This document shows positions 1 through 7,327 of a DNA stretch of 64,000 nt, one piece after another. This stretch comes from an uncultured Clostridia bacterium. GTDB lineage: Bacteria > Bacillota > Clostridia > Christensenellales > Borkfalkiaceae. The stretch spans positions 310,001-374,000 of the forward strand of contig CALVUR010000001.1 of the NCBI GenBank assembly GCA_944363645.1. The letters run 5' to 3'. How positions within the stretch are numbered: the first letter of the stretch is position 1; every line of letters starts with the position of its first letter. The notes beneath the pieces are model-generated. The model did not search any database. It was not told where the DNA came from and saw only the letters and a list, made by a program, of their open reading frames with translations. The position numbers and the translations under genes are program-made.

Positions 1-675
1 TTTTTCCACTTGATTGAAAATAAGTGTAAGTACGCCAACGAAAATCAAGTAAAATACGCCCGTGTAAAATAATGGCCAAATTAAACCCTTACTTGACATG
101 ATGTCTGCAACTTTTATTATTTCGATTACGCCAATTACCCTTGCAAGTGCAGTATCTTTTACAAGGGTAATGATTTCGTTTGCGGTGGGTGGAACGATGC
201 GTTTTATAACTTGAAGTAAAACGATTTTACTGAAAATTTGATATTTAGTAAGCCCAAGCATTTTGCCAGCCTTATATTGACCTTGACTTATGCTTTCAAT
301 ACCGCCACGGAAAATTTCGGAAAAATAGCAAGCGTAATTTATGACAAAAGCGATAAGTGTTGCGATAAAACAGCCAACGTTGTCTATGCCATAATTAAAG
401 TAAAATGTGTTGTCAATGTTGCCCCAAAATGAAAGTGAACTGTTGCTTAAAATGCCCGGAAGATAGTAAATCATAAATAGTTGCAACATAAGGGGTATGC
501 CACGAATGATCCATACAAATACTTTAAAGACCGCTTTTATGGGCTTAAATTTACTCATTGTGCAAAAGGATATCAAAAGCCCAAGCGGTAATGAAAATAT
601 AAGCGTTAATATAAATAGTAGGCAGGTTACACCAAAGCCTTCTAATAATTGTAATGTAACAGAAATAAAGTCCAT
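1..675 (-). CDS. Polar amino-acid ABC transporter permease (3' partial)
   Basis: Reading the minus strand from an ATG at 675 gives an open frame that runs off the left edge (225 codons). The translation begins MDFISVTLQLLEGFGVTC and has hydrophobic membrane segments. It carries the EAA-type cytoplasmic loop expected in HisM/GlnP-family permeases (residues FRGGIESISQGQYKAGKMLG). This subunit would form the membrane channel of a polar amino-acid importer. It lies downstream of the binding-protein gene at 883-1704 on the same strand, but two palindromic elements sit between them and may lower permease expression relative to the binding protein. The ATPase gene is presumably further left, outside the window. 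The C-terminus is missing here. Family assignment is firm; the substrate is unknown. Confidence 0.9.
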   Translation of the reverse strand, partial: MDFISVTLQLLEGFGVTCLLFILTLIFSLPLGLLISFCTMSKFKPIKAVFKVFVWIIRGIPLMLQLFMIYYLPGILSNSSLSFWGNIDNTFYFNYGIDNVGCFIATLIAFVINYACYFSEIFRGGIESISQGQYKAGKMLGLTKYQIFSKIVLLQVIKRIVPPTANEIITLVKDTALARVIGVIEIIKVADIMSSKGLIWPLFYTGVFYLIFVGVLTLIFNQVEK

Positions 676-713
676 ATTTTTATCTTTTTTATAATTTTTT
701 ATCGTTTTTTGGT

Positions 714-750
714 AAAAAGTGGGGCTATAAGCCCGTTATCGCCACTTTTT
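714..750 (+). repeat. IPE copy 1, intergenic
   Basis: This is the reference copy of the interspersed palindromic element: arm AAAAAGTGGGG, core CTATAAGCCCGTTATCG, arm CCACTTTTT. The arms pair, and ATAA/TTAT in the core extends the stem around a GCCCG loop. It lies between the amino-acid binding protein and its permease. Confidence 0.9.
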
Positions 751-805
751 TATATATTTTTTTAACTCACTTAATTTGTTTTTATTTTTTCCTTTAAAAA
801 CGGCT

Positions 806-859
806 AAAACCTTTAAAAAGTGGGGCTATAAGCCCATTAACGCACTTTTTAAAGGTTTT
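806..859 (+). repeat. IPE copy 2, with extended 17-bp stem
   Basis: The core here is CTATAAGCCCATTAACG. Flanking bases extend the inverted repeat to a perfect 17-bp stem (AAAACCTTTAAAAAGTG against its reverse complement at 843-859). It lies directly 3' of the binding-protein stop codon and is the strongest terminator-like hairpin of the family. Confidence 0.9.
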
Positions 860-882
860 TGGTGATTTATTATTAACTTAAA

Positions 883-1704
883 TTATTTTGCTTCTGATAG
901 GTCAATATACGCTTTTTCTAAACCATATTTAATAGCCAATTCTTCAAGTTGACCTGTTTTTGAAAATGCGGTAAGCATAATGTTTACCTTATCACGAAGT
1001 GCTGCGCCTTCTTCTGTTTTAGCAAAACCGATTGCGTAATATTCTTCACTTGTTTCAAAGCCTTCGTTAAGTGCTAATGCGGTGAAGTTACCTTTGCCAC
1101 AAATACGGCTTGCCAAAAGTAAATCGACAATGGCGTATTGACTTGTGCCGGAGTTTACTTCTTTAATGGCGTCCATTTGTGATGCAACTGCTTTTTTGTT
1201 TGCGCCTTCGATATCTTTAACTAAATCTTCAGCGGCTGAACCACTTTCAAACGCAACAGTTTTGCCAGCAAAGTCCGCACTTGTTGCGATGTCGGGTGTA
1301 CCTGACTTTTTAACGATACATTGCTTGTTTATCATATAGTTATATGAAAAGTTTACAAGTTCTGCCCTTGGTGTGCCGTCGTCTTCAGAGTTTGAAGTGA
1401 AACCGTTCCACAAACAGTCTACTGTGCCGGCGGAAAGTTCGTTATACTTATTTGACCAGTCGATAAGTTTAAACCTTACGTCATAACCGAGCGCATTGAA
1501 AACCATAAGCGCAAGTTCGGTATCAAAGCCCTTTAAAACGCCGTCTTCGGTGTAGTTCATTGGCTCGTAATCGGTATAAGCAACGGTGATTGTTTTTGTC
1601 TTATAATCAATTACGCCCTCGCCTTTTTCACCACATGCGGTAAATGAAAGCGTTAAACTTAAAAGCATCATAATACTTACTAACAAAATTAAAAACTTTT
1701 TCAT
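883..1704 (-). CDS. Amino-acid ABC transporter substrate-binding lipoprotein
   Basis: The 273-residue protein starts with a lipoprotein signal (MKKFLILLV..., lipobox SFTAC, lipidated Cys about residue 24). It continues as a family 3 solute-binding protein: ITVAYTDYEPMNY, then GVLKGFDTELALMVFNALGY, the usual entry into lobe 1. It would sit on the outer face of the membrane and deliver a polar amino acid to the permease encoded downstream at 1-675. A good promoter (-10 TATAAT at 1787-1782) and an inverted repeat lie upstream, so the system is probably regulated by a repressor. The substrate cannot be told from sequence alone. Confidence 0.92.
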   Translation of the reverse strand: MKKFLILLVSIMMLLSLTLSFTACGEKGEGVIDYKTKTITVAYTDYEPMNYTEDGVLKGFDTELALMVFNALGYDVRFKLIDWSNKYNELSAGTVDCLWNGFTSNSEDDGTPRAELVNFSYNYMINKQCIVKKSGTPDIATSADFAGKTVAFESGSAAEDLVKDIEGANKKAVASQMDAIKEVNSGTSQYAIVDLLLASRICGKGNFTALALNEGFETSEEYYAIGFAKTEEGAALRDKVNIMLTAFSKTGQLEELAIKYGLEKAYIDLSEAK

Positions 1705-1743
1705 AATTTAGCCCTTTTTATCTGTAATTTTGAGATTATTTTT

Positions 1744-1769
1744 ACTTTATCACTTTAATTTGATAAAGT
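1744..1769. promoter_or_regulatory. Putative operator: 9-bp inverted repeat
   Basis: ACTTTATCA and its perfect reverse complement TGATAAAGT are separated by 8 bp. A third half-site, ACTTTATCG, lies at 1787-1795 and overlaps the promoter. The repeat sits between the promoter and the start of the amino-acid binding-protein gene, where a repressor would act. The regulator is not identified. Confidence 0.5.
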
Positions 1770-1781
1770 AATTATGACAAC

Positions 1782-1810
1782 ATTATACTTTATCGTACTA
1801 AAGTTGTAAA
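1782..1810 (-). promoter_or_regulatory. Promoter of the amino-acid ABC operon
   Basis: On the minus strand a -35 TTTACA (1810-1805) and a -10 TATAAT (1787-1782) are 17 bp apart, close to the vegetative sigma factor consensus. Transcription would start about 70 bp before the binding-protein ATG at 1704. The rest of the 307-bp gap up to 2011 holds only AT-rich sequence and the terminator at 1967-1989. Confidence 0.65.
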
Positions 1811-1966
1811 GCGTTTTTTAGCACTTTTTTAAAATTTTTAAATTTTTTTTGAATTTGGGAATTTTGTCGCCTATTTAATAAACAAGTTTGATATTTATAT
1901 AAAAAATCATTATATAAAAAGGGCAACACCAAAAAAGCATTGACCCTTACTAAACAAAAAATGAAA

Positions 1967-1989
1967 AAAGCCCCGATAAACGGGGCTTT
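1967..1989 (-). terminator. Rho-independent terminator of the gene at 2012-2326
   Basis: Minus strand: AAAGCCCCG, five-base loop, CGGGGCTT, followed by a T-run. It sits 23 bp after the stop codon. Confidence 0.85.
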
Positions 1990-2011
1990 ATGGTTTAACT
2001 AAAAATTTAAA

Positions 2012-2326
2012 TTAGTCAGCGAGTTCGTCAAGCGTTTCAAGGTAAAAACTTACGGGGCGAAAACCGTCGTTACAAGATATCATGGCGGACTTTTTGTTTT
2101 TCATCCAGCCGTTATAGATATCTTGACCGCCACAAGAAAGCGTCATAACAAATGGGGCAACTGTTTCCCAAGCAGATTCGCAAAAGCCGTCTGGCTTTAC
2201 GTAACCGTTTGCGATAAACACTTGACCTATTTTCATGTTGCACGCATCCAAAATGGGGGTTTCGTACTTTTCCATTAAATCTTGATGGTTTACAATTTTC
2301 ATTACTGTAATTTTAACCTTATACAT
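2012..2326 (-). CDS. TIGR04076-like small conserved protein
   Basis: This 104-residue soluble protein matches from memory the TIGR04076 family of small proteins found in anaerobic Firmicutes. Shared features are KVKITVMK at the start, a Cys-containing segment (ILDACNMKIGQVFIANG), a DGFCESAW block, and a C-terminal CNDGFRPVSFYLE. The conserved cysteines suggest metal or redox chemistry, but no function is established. It has its own terminator and a GAGG-type ribosome-binding site before the ATG at 2326. It appears to be transcribed alone. Confidence 0.7.
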   Translation of the reverse strand: MYKVKITVMKIVNHQDLMEKYETPILDACNMKIGQVFIANGYVKPDGFCESAWETVAPFVMTLSCGGQDIYNGWMKNKKSAMISCNDGFRPVSFYLETLDELAD

Positions 2327-2444
2327 ACCCTAACCTCGCCTAAAAAATTTGTTATTTGAGAAATGTTTTTGCGATTAAAAATAATTTTACTTAAACCTTA
2401 CCGCCGTCCATTTTTTGGGCTTTTTAACCAATTTTTAGGCAAAT

Positions 2445-3095
2445 TTATTCCCAGCGTGAGATTTTTTGACATTGCATAATTGCACGCTCGTTTTTGGTGA
2501 TGAAAGAACGGTTACGGCATTTTAAAATTAGTTTGCGACCGTTTGCCGTGCGTGTAAAAATTGGTTCAAGTTTGCCAGCCATACTTTTTAAATTTATGGC
2601 AAGTGCGGTTGCGTACTCTTCATTTTTGCCAAGTGCTTCTGGGCAAGCGAGTGCCCTATCGTAGCGATAGCCGAAAATTCCTTTTGGAATGAGCAGATAG
2701 CGTGGGTTTTGAATGGGCGAAAAGAGTTCTGCAATCGCCGTGTGGAAGATGTTTTGGTCGTGAAGGCTACCGTCTTTTAATTCTATCATAACGATAGCGC
2801 CTTCTATGGCGTTTGCCACGTTAAGCCTTGCGCTTTTTGAAACAAGATTTAACTGTTGCATGGTTTTAAGTACGCACGCTGACAGCCTTTTCATTGCGGA
2901 ACATGGTGAACGCCAGCGTATGATTAAAAGCAAAAGTTTACCCATACCAATTAAGCCCAACACAAAAAGTGCAATTATTAACAAAAAGACAAGGGCTTTT
3001 GTAAAACTGTCTATGTACGGCAAATTGTAAATTACCATTCTTATGGTCAAAGTTATGGCTACGTCCATAAAGCACGCAAGGGCAAGAAAAAGCAT
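2445..3095 (-). pseudogene. Membrane protein of unknown function, probably 5'-truncated
   Basis: I do not recognise this 216-residue protein. It has two hydrophobic segments (about residues 1-20 and 33-60) and a basic soluble C-terminal domain rich in Lys and Arg. The frame stays open upstream of the ATG (adding SELLFGDVEN) until a TAG at about 3128-3126, exactly where the foreign-looking island begins. No ribosome-binding site precedes the ATG. The simplest reading is a longer gene whose 5' part was replaced by the island insertion. It could still be expressed as a shorter protein. Confidence 0.45.
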
Positions 3096-3138
3096 ATTTT
3101 CAACATCACCGAAAAGGAGTTCTGACTATTGATATTTC

Positions 3139-3296
3139 CACGCTAACAACACATTAAATTCCCGTGAGCAACTATGGTGGTTCCGCAACATCGGCTTGCC
3201 GATGATAAAAGTCAGGTCGATCCATAGTTTCAGCCACAGTAAGAACAATTAAGGTAGCGTGTGAGATATAGGCATCGGTGAAAGCCGGTGCCTTTT
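3139..3296 (+). ncRNA. Candidate structured RNA at the island edge
   Basis: Nested inverted repeats suggest a folded RNA. CACGCTA (3139-3145) pairs with TAGCGTG (3255-3261), AACTATGG (3170-3177) with CCATAGTT (3222-3229), and CATCGG with CCGATG around a CTTG loop (3189-3204). A terminator-like hairpin GGCATCGG/CCGGTGCC followed by TTTT closes it at 3271-3296. Short pieces (GGTTCCGCAAC, GTCAGGTC, CAGCCA) occur in the same order as in signal recognition particle RNA, but the tetraloop expected between the last two is absent. The class is unknown. Confidence 0.4.
3271..3296 (+). terminator. Terminator-like hairpin ending the candidate RNA
   Basis: GGCATCGG, loop TGAAAG, CCGGTGCC (one G-U pair), then TTTT. 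Confidence 0.6.
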
Positions 3297-3442
3297 ACAT
3301 TCTTACAAAATTATTCGCAAGGGAATAATCACAGGTCATAAAAAGATAGTTATTTATAAAATAAAATTTGTTCGCATATTTCAGTTTATTATAGCGTTAG
3401 GATAAAATTTATTTATAATAACAAAAGACAAGAAGAAAATCA

Positions 3443-3471
3443 TTGATATATTTAACATTTTATGCTATAAT
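3443..3471 (+). promoter_or_regulatory. Strong plus-strand promoter in the island
   Basis: -35 TTGATA (3443-3448) and -10 TATAAT (3466-3471) are separated by exactly 17 bp. It faces the plus-strand genes of the island and is followed by the attenuator-like hairpin at 3550-3596. Confidence 0.7.
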
Positions 3472-3549
3472 GTATCTGAAATAAGAATTTTTATTCGCAT
3501 AATTGAGGCTTATGCGTTTATAATCGACAGTAGTATGGTTTTCAAAGAC

Positions 3550-3596
3550 GCGCAAGTCATCAATTTAGGTAAATTGGTAGGCTTTGTGCGCTTTTT
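3550..3596 (+). terminator. Attenuator-like hairpin in an mRNA leader
   Basis: A GCGCAAG / CTTTGTGCGC outer stem and a CAATTT / AAATTG inner stem are followed by six Ts. The hairpin lies between the promoter at 3443 and the first downstream ribosome-binding site (GGAGG at 3601), which is the position of a transcription attenuator. Confidence 0.5.
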
Positions 3597-3613
3597 TGTT
3601 GGAGGTTAATACT

Positions 3614-3679
3614 ATGAGATTAAGAACATCAAAAATATTCCATATTATTCATCGAGTGGTGTTGAAACGTCCTCTATAA
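3614..3679 (+). CDS. Possible 21-residue leader peptide
   Basis: A GGAGG at 3601-3605 precedes an ATG at 3614 that opens a 21-codon frame starting MRLRTSKIFHII and ending in TAA. The peptide is basic and resembles nothing I know. A strong hairpin (ACCCATACC / GGTATGGGT, about 3683-3706) follows it. It may be a leader peptide or the fossil 5' end of a lost gene. The remaining sequence up to 3747 shows nothing else. Confidence 0.3.
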   Translation: MRLRTSKIFHIIHRVVLKRPL

Positions 3680-3747
3680 TTACCCATACCGAATATTGGT
3701 ATGGGTTAAGTCTATTGATTCGTTTCTAAAACAAATATTTTGAAAAA

Positions 3748-4281
3748 ATGATTAAGATAGACATTATAAACGCTTGGGGAGACGATACAATAATAAGTCC
3801 CGTTTTGGCAACTGCAACAGCAAAGTCAGAAAGCGCAATCGACTTTCTTGAATTTAACAATGCAAGCGAAAACACTAGCGATATTATATTGCTTCCTTCA
3901 GATGCGTATTTGAATGATACGGATAATTATGCAAGATATAATTCGACTAATGGAAAAATCATTTTTGCAAGAAAAATAAATGGCATATTAACAAACAATA
4001 TAACTGTTATTGAAAAAGCAAATACAAGAGCAGGTTATGTCAAAACCGAACTTAATACAGGAAACTTTGCGTTTGCTAATAAAATAAATCTTGACACTTA
4101 TCGTACAGAAGGTGTAGTTGTTGAGAATTTCTATTATATTTTAGTAAATGGCGATTATCATATCGTACGTCGCACACAAATAAATGATGGTGCGAAGATC
4201 AATGAAACTTATTACGATATAACTGCCAATAGGTATTTAACGGAAAACTTTATAATAGATGCTTTCAACTACGGAGGTTAA
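3748..4281 (+). CDS. Hypothetical protein
   Basis: I do not recognise this 177-residue protein. It has no signal peptide, membrane segment or cysteine. It is rich in Asn, Asp, Ile and Thr with alternating hydrophobic residues, as in secreted beta-strand domains, and ends NFIIDAFNYGG. An in-frame TAA lies only seven codons upstream and no clear ribosome-binding site precedes the ATG, so it may be the remnant of a longer exported protein. It shares a transcript direction with the lipoprotein gene just downstream, and its last codons overlap the first copy of that gene's duplicated ribosome-binding site. Confidence 0.5.
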   Translation: MIKIDIINAWGDDTIISPVLATATAKSESAIDFLEFNNASENTSDIILLPSDAYLNDTDNYARYNSTNGKIIFARKINGILTNNITVIEKANTRAGYVKTELNTGNFAFANKINLDTYRTEGVVVENFYYILVNGDYHIVRRTQINDGAKINETYYDITANRYLTENFIIDAFNYGG

Positions 4282-4339
4282 GAATGAAAATAACTATAAA
4301 AAAAACGGAGGTTAAGAATGAAAATAACTATAAAAAAAA
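4271..4339 (+). repeat. 34-bp tandem duplication of ribosome-binding site and start codon
   Basis: Two consecutive copies of a 34-bp unit (4271-4304 and 4305-4338) each contain ACGGAGG, an ATG and the codons for MKITIKK. Because 34 is not a multiple of three, the upstream ATG (4284) reads into another frame and stops after 35 codons, while the second ATG (4318) starts the lipoprotein. Confidence 0.9.
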
Positions 4340-4833
4340 TTCTATTTTTTCTCGTATTTATGTTTGTTCTCATATCTTGTACGAGTTGTGACTCAAAAAA
4401 CATAGGTTATTATCCCCGAATATCAAGAACAGATTTAAAAAAAGTTGAATGTATTACTTTTTCAGTTGACGGTATTCAATATAATTACCAATCAAATGAT
4501 AATGAAACGTTTCCGAAGATTAGTGCACAAATTGAAGCCATGTTACGTAGCGGGAAATTTGATATTTCCGGTTTATTTACCGGCAAAGTTAAAATGCCCT
4601 GCACAGATGAAGCTGTAAATAATGGTAAGGCTGCAGTTGATATTTGGTTTGAAATTTTTATAGATAACGGAAGCTATAAAAAAATCTTCTTTACTATGAA
4701 TTCAAACGATACTCAAACTATATGGATATATGCAACTTCAACCGACAGTTATAGCGATGGAAAGTTCTTAAAGCACTATTCTTGCGATTGTAAAGATCTT
4801 TTAACACTACTCGATTCTTATAATGTCGAATAA
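4318..4833 (+). CDS. Hypothetical lipoprotein
   Basis: The 171-residue protein begins with a typical lipoprotein signal (MKITIKKILFFLVFMFVLISC, lipidation at Cys21 or possibly Cys24). The remaining part is hydrophilic and of unknown family; CSCDCKDLLTLLDSY-like cysteines lie near its end (HYSCDCKD). It would be anchored on the outer membrane face. Start choice is set by the second GGAGG copy. A rho-independent terminator follows at 4906-4938. It is probably cargo of the island. Confidence 0.65.
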   Translation: MKITIKKILFFLVFMFVLISCTSCDSKNIGYYPRISRTDLKKVECITFSVDGIQYNYQSNDNETFPKISAQIEAMLRSGKFDISGLFTGKVKMPCTDEAVNNGKAAVDIWFEIFIDNGSYKKIFFTMNSNDTQTIWIYATSTDSYSDGKFLKHYSCDCKDLLTLLDSYNVE

Positions 4834-4905
4834 TACTTAGGATAGAATTGAAACTCAGTTAATTTAGTCTGCGAAGTTTTATTTAACAAGGCATTCACAG
4901 ATCAG

Positions 4906-4938
4906 CGGCGGGCTACAAATCGTAGTCTGCCGTTTTTT
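4906..4938 (+). terminator. Terminator of the island lipoprotein gene
   Basis: CGGCGGGCTAC and GTAGTCTGCCG pair (two G-U pairs) around a five-base loop, followed by six Ts. Confidence 0.85.
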
Positions 4939-4939
4939 C

Positions 4940-5200
4940 TTTCCTTTATCATATTACACGCTAAGCAAAAATCCCCACTCTATTCTATGAGTGAGTATAA
5001 CAGAATATAACCACACGGTCATTTTCCGCTACCCCTTGGACGAGCCGTGCCTATCTTTCAAATCAAGGAGGTAAAAATATGTGCGTTGGGTGAACAACGT
5101 TTCGCTGCTCGTTATGAGTTGCGACTATGATTTATGAGCTGAGGGCTCTACATAAAAAACTGTCAATTTTTTACCCTTTTTTAAATTTTAAAAGCCATCT
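4940..5200 (+). other. Gene-free island remnant with mobile-element look
   Basis: This stretch is richer in G+C than its surroundings. It holds an inverted pair CACGG...CCGTG (about 5012-5047), a good ribosome-binding site AAGGAGG (about 5067) and an ATG at 5080 followed by only four sense codons (MCVG) and a stop. It looks like the leader of a deleted mobile-element gene. No intact gene is present. Confidence 0.35.
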
Positions 5201-5228
5201 AAAGCGCAAAACAATAAAATCTGTTTAA

Positions 5229-5272
5229 AAAAAGACACCAACTTTGATACCCGTTGTATCAAAATAGGTGCC
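5229..5272 (-). terminator. Terminator of tRNA-Leu
   Basis: Minus strand: GGCACCTATTTTGATAC pairs imperfectly with GTATCAAAGTTGGTGTC around AACGG and is followed by seven Ts. It starts six bases after the tRNA 3' end. Confidence 0.85.
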
Positions 5273-5277
5273 AATTA

Positions 5278-5363
5278 TGGTGCGGGTAACAGGACTTGAA
5301 CCTGCACAAAGAAACTTTATTAGAACCTGAATCTAACGCGTCTGCCAATTCCGCCATACCCGC
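5278..5363 (-). tRNA. tRNA-Leu (CAG)
   Basis: Minus strand: acceptor 5' strand GCGGGTA pairs with TACCCGC, followed by an A discriminator and an encoded CCA. The D-arm is GGCGGAATTGGCAGACGC, the anticodon arm is TTAGA-TTCAGGT-TCTAA (anticodon CAG), a long class II variable arm follows, and the T-arm contains GGTTCAAGTCC. Length is 86 nt. It lies downstream of recO and has its own terminator. Confidence 0.96.
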
Positions 5364-5423
5364 AAAATTTATTACAATTTTAGCACACATTTTGTTATAT
5401 GTAAATTAAATTTAGGTTAAACT

Positions 5424-6176
5424 TTAAACTAACAGTGCTTGATTGCTTTTTATTTGGACTTCCACTTTATCTTTAATGAAAAAATCGAAAAACTTTAAGG
5501 CGTATTTTACCGTGTCTAACTGGTCAAAAGTGGGGCTATAGGTCGATTTATCCATATTTTTTAAGTTGGAAAGTTCGATTTTATCTAACAAAGATAAAAG
5601 TTTATATGTACCAATTCTCATTTCGGTACACGAATAATCTGCACAGTCTGCGCACTTAAAAACGCATGAATTAAAATCAAAAAACACCCTATTTTCGATA
5701 ATTACACCGCAGTCTTCGCACGCTGAATATGAAATGCCATAACCAGCAAGTTTTAAGCCTTCCATATAATATTTTACAAGCACAAGTTGTGGCAAATATG
5801 CCCCGTTTTGTATTGCCTTTAAGCCGTTTAAGGTGTTTAAAAAAAGTTCGTAATAACTTTCGCCTTTTAACGCAAAAGTACGCACGTATTCAATGATTGC
5901 CGTTGCTGCGTAATATTTATCTATATCCAAACGGATTTCGTAAAAGTTATCGATTTCGTTTGCTTCGATAACCGTTCTTCTGCCGTTTTTTTCGGCAACG
6001 ACATATTCAGCAAAACAAAAAAGCTCACCGGCAAACCTTAATTTGGCGTTGGGCTTTTTTACACCACGCAAAATGCAGTCAACTATACCCTTTTCCAATG
6101 AAAAAAGAGTAAGCATTTTATCATTATCTTTATATGATACTGAACGAATACAAAGTGCGTTGAATTTTTCTTCCAT
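5424..6176 (-). CDS. recO: DNA repair protein RecO
   Basis: RecO helps load RecA at gaps during recombinational repair, with RecR. The 250-residue protein has the N-terminal OB-fold (NALCIRSVSYKDNDKMLTLFSLEKG) and a central zinc-binding Cys set (CEDC about residues 151-154 and CADC about 175-178). I place the start at the ATG at 6176 because family members begin near this point. A GTG at 6212 would add twelve residues (M)INGLIAPLFTK, encoded entirely by an IPE copy. A second IPE copy lies in frame near the C-terminus (DKSTYSPTFD). Position after yqzL matches the conserved era-yqzL-recO order. Confidence 0.92.
   Translation of the reverse strand: MEEKFNALCIRSVSYKDNDKMLTLFSLEKGIVDCILRGVKKPNAKLRFAGELFCFAEYVVAEKNGRRTVIEANEIDNFYEIRLDIDKYYAATAIIEYVRTFALKGESYYELFLNTLNGLKAIQNGAYLPQLVLVKYYMEGLKLAGYGISYSACEDCGVIIENRVFFDFNSCVFKCADCADYSCTEMRIGTYKLLSLLDKIELSNLKNMDKSTYSPTFDQLDTVKYALKFFDFFIKDKVEVQIKSNQALLV
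5526..5553 (+). repeat. IPE copy 3, inside recO
   Basis: AAAAGTGGGG followed by the alternative core CTATAGGTCGATTTATC. It encodes about residues 208-217 of RecO; the right arm is missing. Confidence 0.75.
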
Positions 6177-6182
6177 TTTAGT

Positions 6183-6218
6183 AAAAAGTGGGGCTATAAG
6201 CCCGTTAATCACGTTTTT
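6183..6218 (+). repeat. IPE copy 4, at the yqzL-recO junction
   Basis: AAAAAGTGGGG with core CTATAAGCCCGTTAATC. It holds the yqzL stop codon (6207-6205) and the alternative recO GTG start (6212), and ends 6 bp before the recO ATG. Confidence 0.88.
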
Positions 6219-6303
6219 TTAATTTTTTATAAAGCATGTAATAGGAAACTTTTCCTGTCTTTTCAAACAATTCCCATGCACAGCGTGCTGGATCTTTTTT
6301 CAT
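6205..6303 (-). CDS. yqzL: YqzL family small protein
   Basis: A 32-codon gene on the minus strand begins MKKDPARCAWELFEKTGKV and ends KKLKKRD. It matches the YqzL pattern (short, W-x-L-F-x-x-T-G, then aromatic residues), and yqzL sits between era and recO in Bacillus as it does here. The function of YqzL is unknown. A good ribosome-binding site (AAAGGGGGT) precedes the ATG at 6303. The last codons and stop lie within an IPE copy, so the C-terminus is partly written by the repeat. Confidence 0.75.
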   Translation of the reverse strand: MKKDPARCAWELFEKTGKVSYYMLYKKLKKRD

Positions 6304-6355
6304 GCGCACCCCCTTTATAGGAAGTATGTGCATAATGGGAATTATTATAATTTTA

Positions 6356-6400
6356 GCCGTATTTATTTAAGCCGTATTTATTTAAGCCGTATTTACCTAA
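6356..6400 (+). repeat. Three tandem 15-bp repeats
   Basis: The unit GCCGTATTTATTTAA occurs twice, followed by a third copy with two changes. It lies in the short gap between era and yqzL. No function is evident. Confidence 0.85.
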
Positions 6401-6433
6401 ATTAGCCTAAAATATAAGCGAAAAAGAGTAAAA

Positions 6434-7327
6434 TCAATAAAAATCTTCGTCGGCGTAACCATATTCTTTAAGCCTTGAAGGGTTGTTGCGCCAATCTTCT
6501 TTAACCTTTACATAAACGGTTAAAAACACCTTTGCGCCCAAAAACTTTTCCATACTTTGGCGTGCAAAAGAAGATGTTTCTTTAAGGAACTGACCTTGTT
6601 TGCCGATGATAATCGCCTTATGGTTTGGCTTTTCGCAAACGATATCTAAATTGATATCATAAACGCCGTTTGGCAATTTTTCAAAAGTGTTGATAATAAT
6701 TGCGACGCCATGCGGAATTTCTTTATCGTACTTTAACAAAATCTTTTCACGCATGATTTCTGCAATCATGAATTTTTCACTGCGGTCAGAGATGATATCG
6801 TCCGTGTAAATGGGCTCGCCTTCGGGCAAACGACAAACGAGTTCTTCCATAAGTTTTTTAAGATTTTTGCCACGACGTGCGGATATGGTAAGGATTTTGT
6901 CGATATTAGGAATGTCGCCGAACCTGCTTACGGCAAGCGGAATATTTTCCTTTGGCATAATATCGGTTTTGGTAAGAGCGAGCACGAGTGGGATTTCGCC
7001 CGTTGCAAATTTTTTTAAACTTTCAACGTCTTCATCCTTTACGCCGGCGTGGATATCGATCAAATACAAAATTAAATCAACATCACGGCAAGCGACTTCT
7101 GTGCTTTTTTGCATGCGAGAATTAAGTAATGATGACGCCTTGTAAATACCAGGTGTATCTTCAAAAACGATTTGATAGTCTTCACCATTTTTAATGCCCA
7201 AAATGCGATCACGTGTTGTTTGGGGCTTTGGTGAAACGATTGCCACCTTTTCACCCACAAGCACATTTATTAAAGTTGATTTACCTGCGTTGGCACGACC
7301 AACAACGGCAACAGTACCGCTTTTCAT
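6434..7327 (-). CDS. era: GTPase Era
   Basis: Era binds the 3' end of 16S rRNA and is needed for 30S ribosome assembly. The 297-residue protein has all GTPase motifs: G1 GRANAGKST (residues 9-17), G2 QTTRD, G3 DTPG, G4 TKTD. It has a C-terminal KH RNA-binding domain (IIIGKQGQFLKE). Length is normal. Its ATG overlaps the last bases of ybeY by 4 bp, so the two are co-translated in the yqfC-recO operon. Confidence 0.97.
   Translation of the reverse strand: MKSGTVAVVGRANAGKSTLINVLVGEKVAIVSPKPQTTRDRILGIKNGEDYQIVFEDTPGIYKASSLLNSRMQKSTEVACRDVDLILYLIDIHAGVKDEDVESLKKFATGEIPLVLALTKTDIMPKENIPLAVSRFGDIPNIDKILTISARRGKNLKKLMEELVCRLPEGEPIYTDDIISDRSEKFMIAEIMREKILLKYDKEIPHGVAIIINTFEKLPNGVYDINLDIVCEKPNHKAIIIGKQGQFLKETSSFARQSMEKFLGAKVFLTVYVKVKEDWRNNPSRLKEYGYADEDFY

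Noticed and set aside
238..694. Plus-strand short frames at the left edge
   Set aside because: They are antisense to the permease gene read on the minus strand from 675, which gives a coherent ABC permease.
3139..3296. T-box riboswitch
   Set aside because: GGTGGTTCCGC resembles the T-box sequence, but there is no specifier stem upstream and no aminoacyl-tRNA or amino-acid gene directly downstream.
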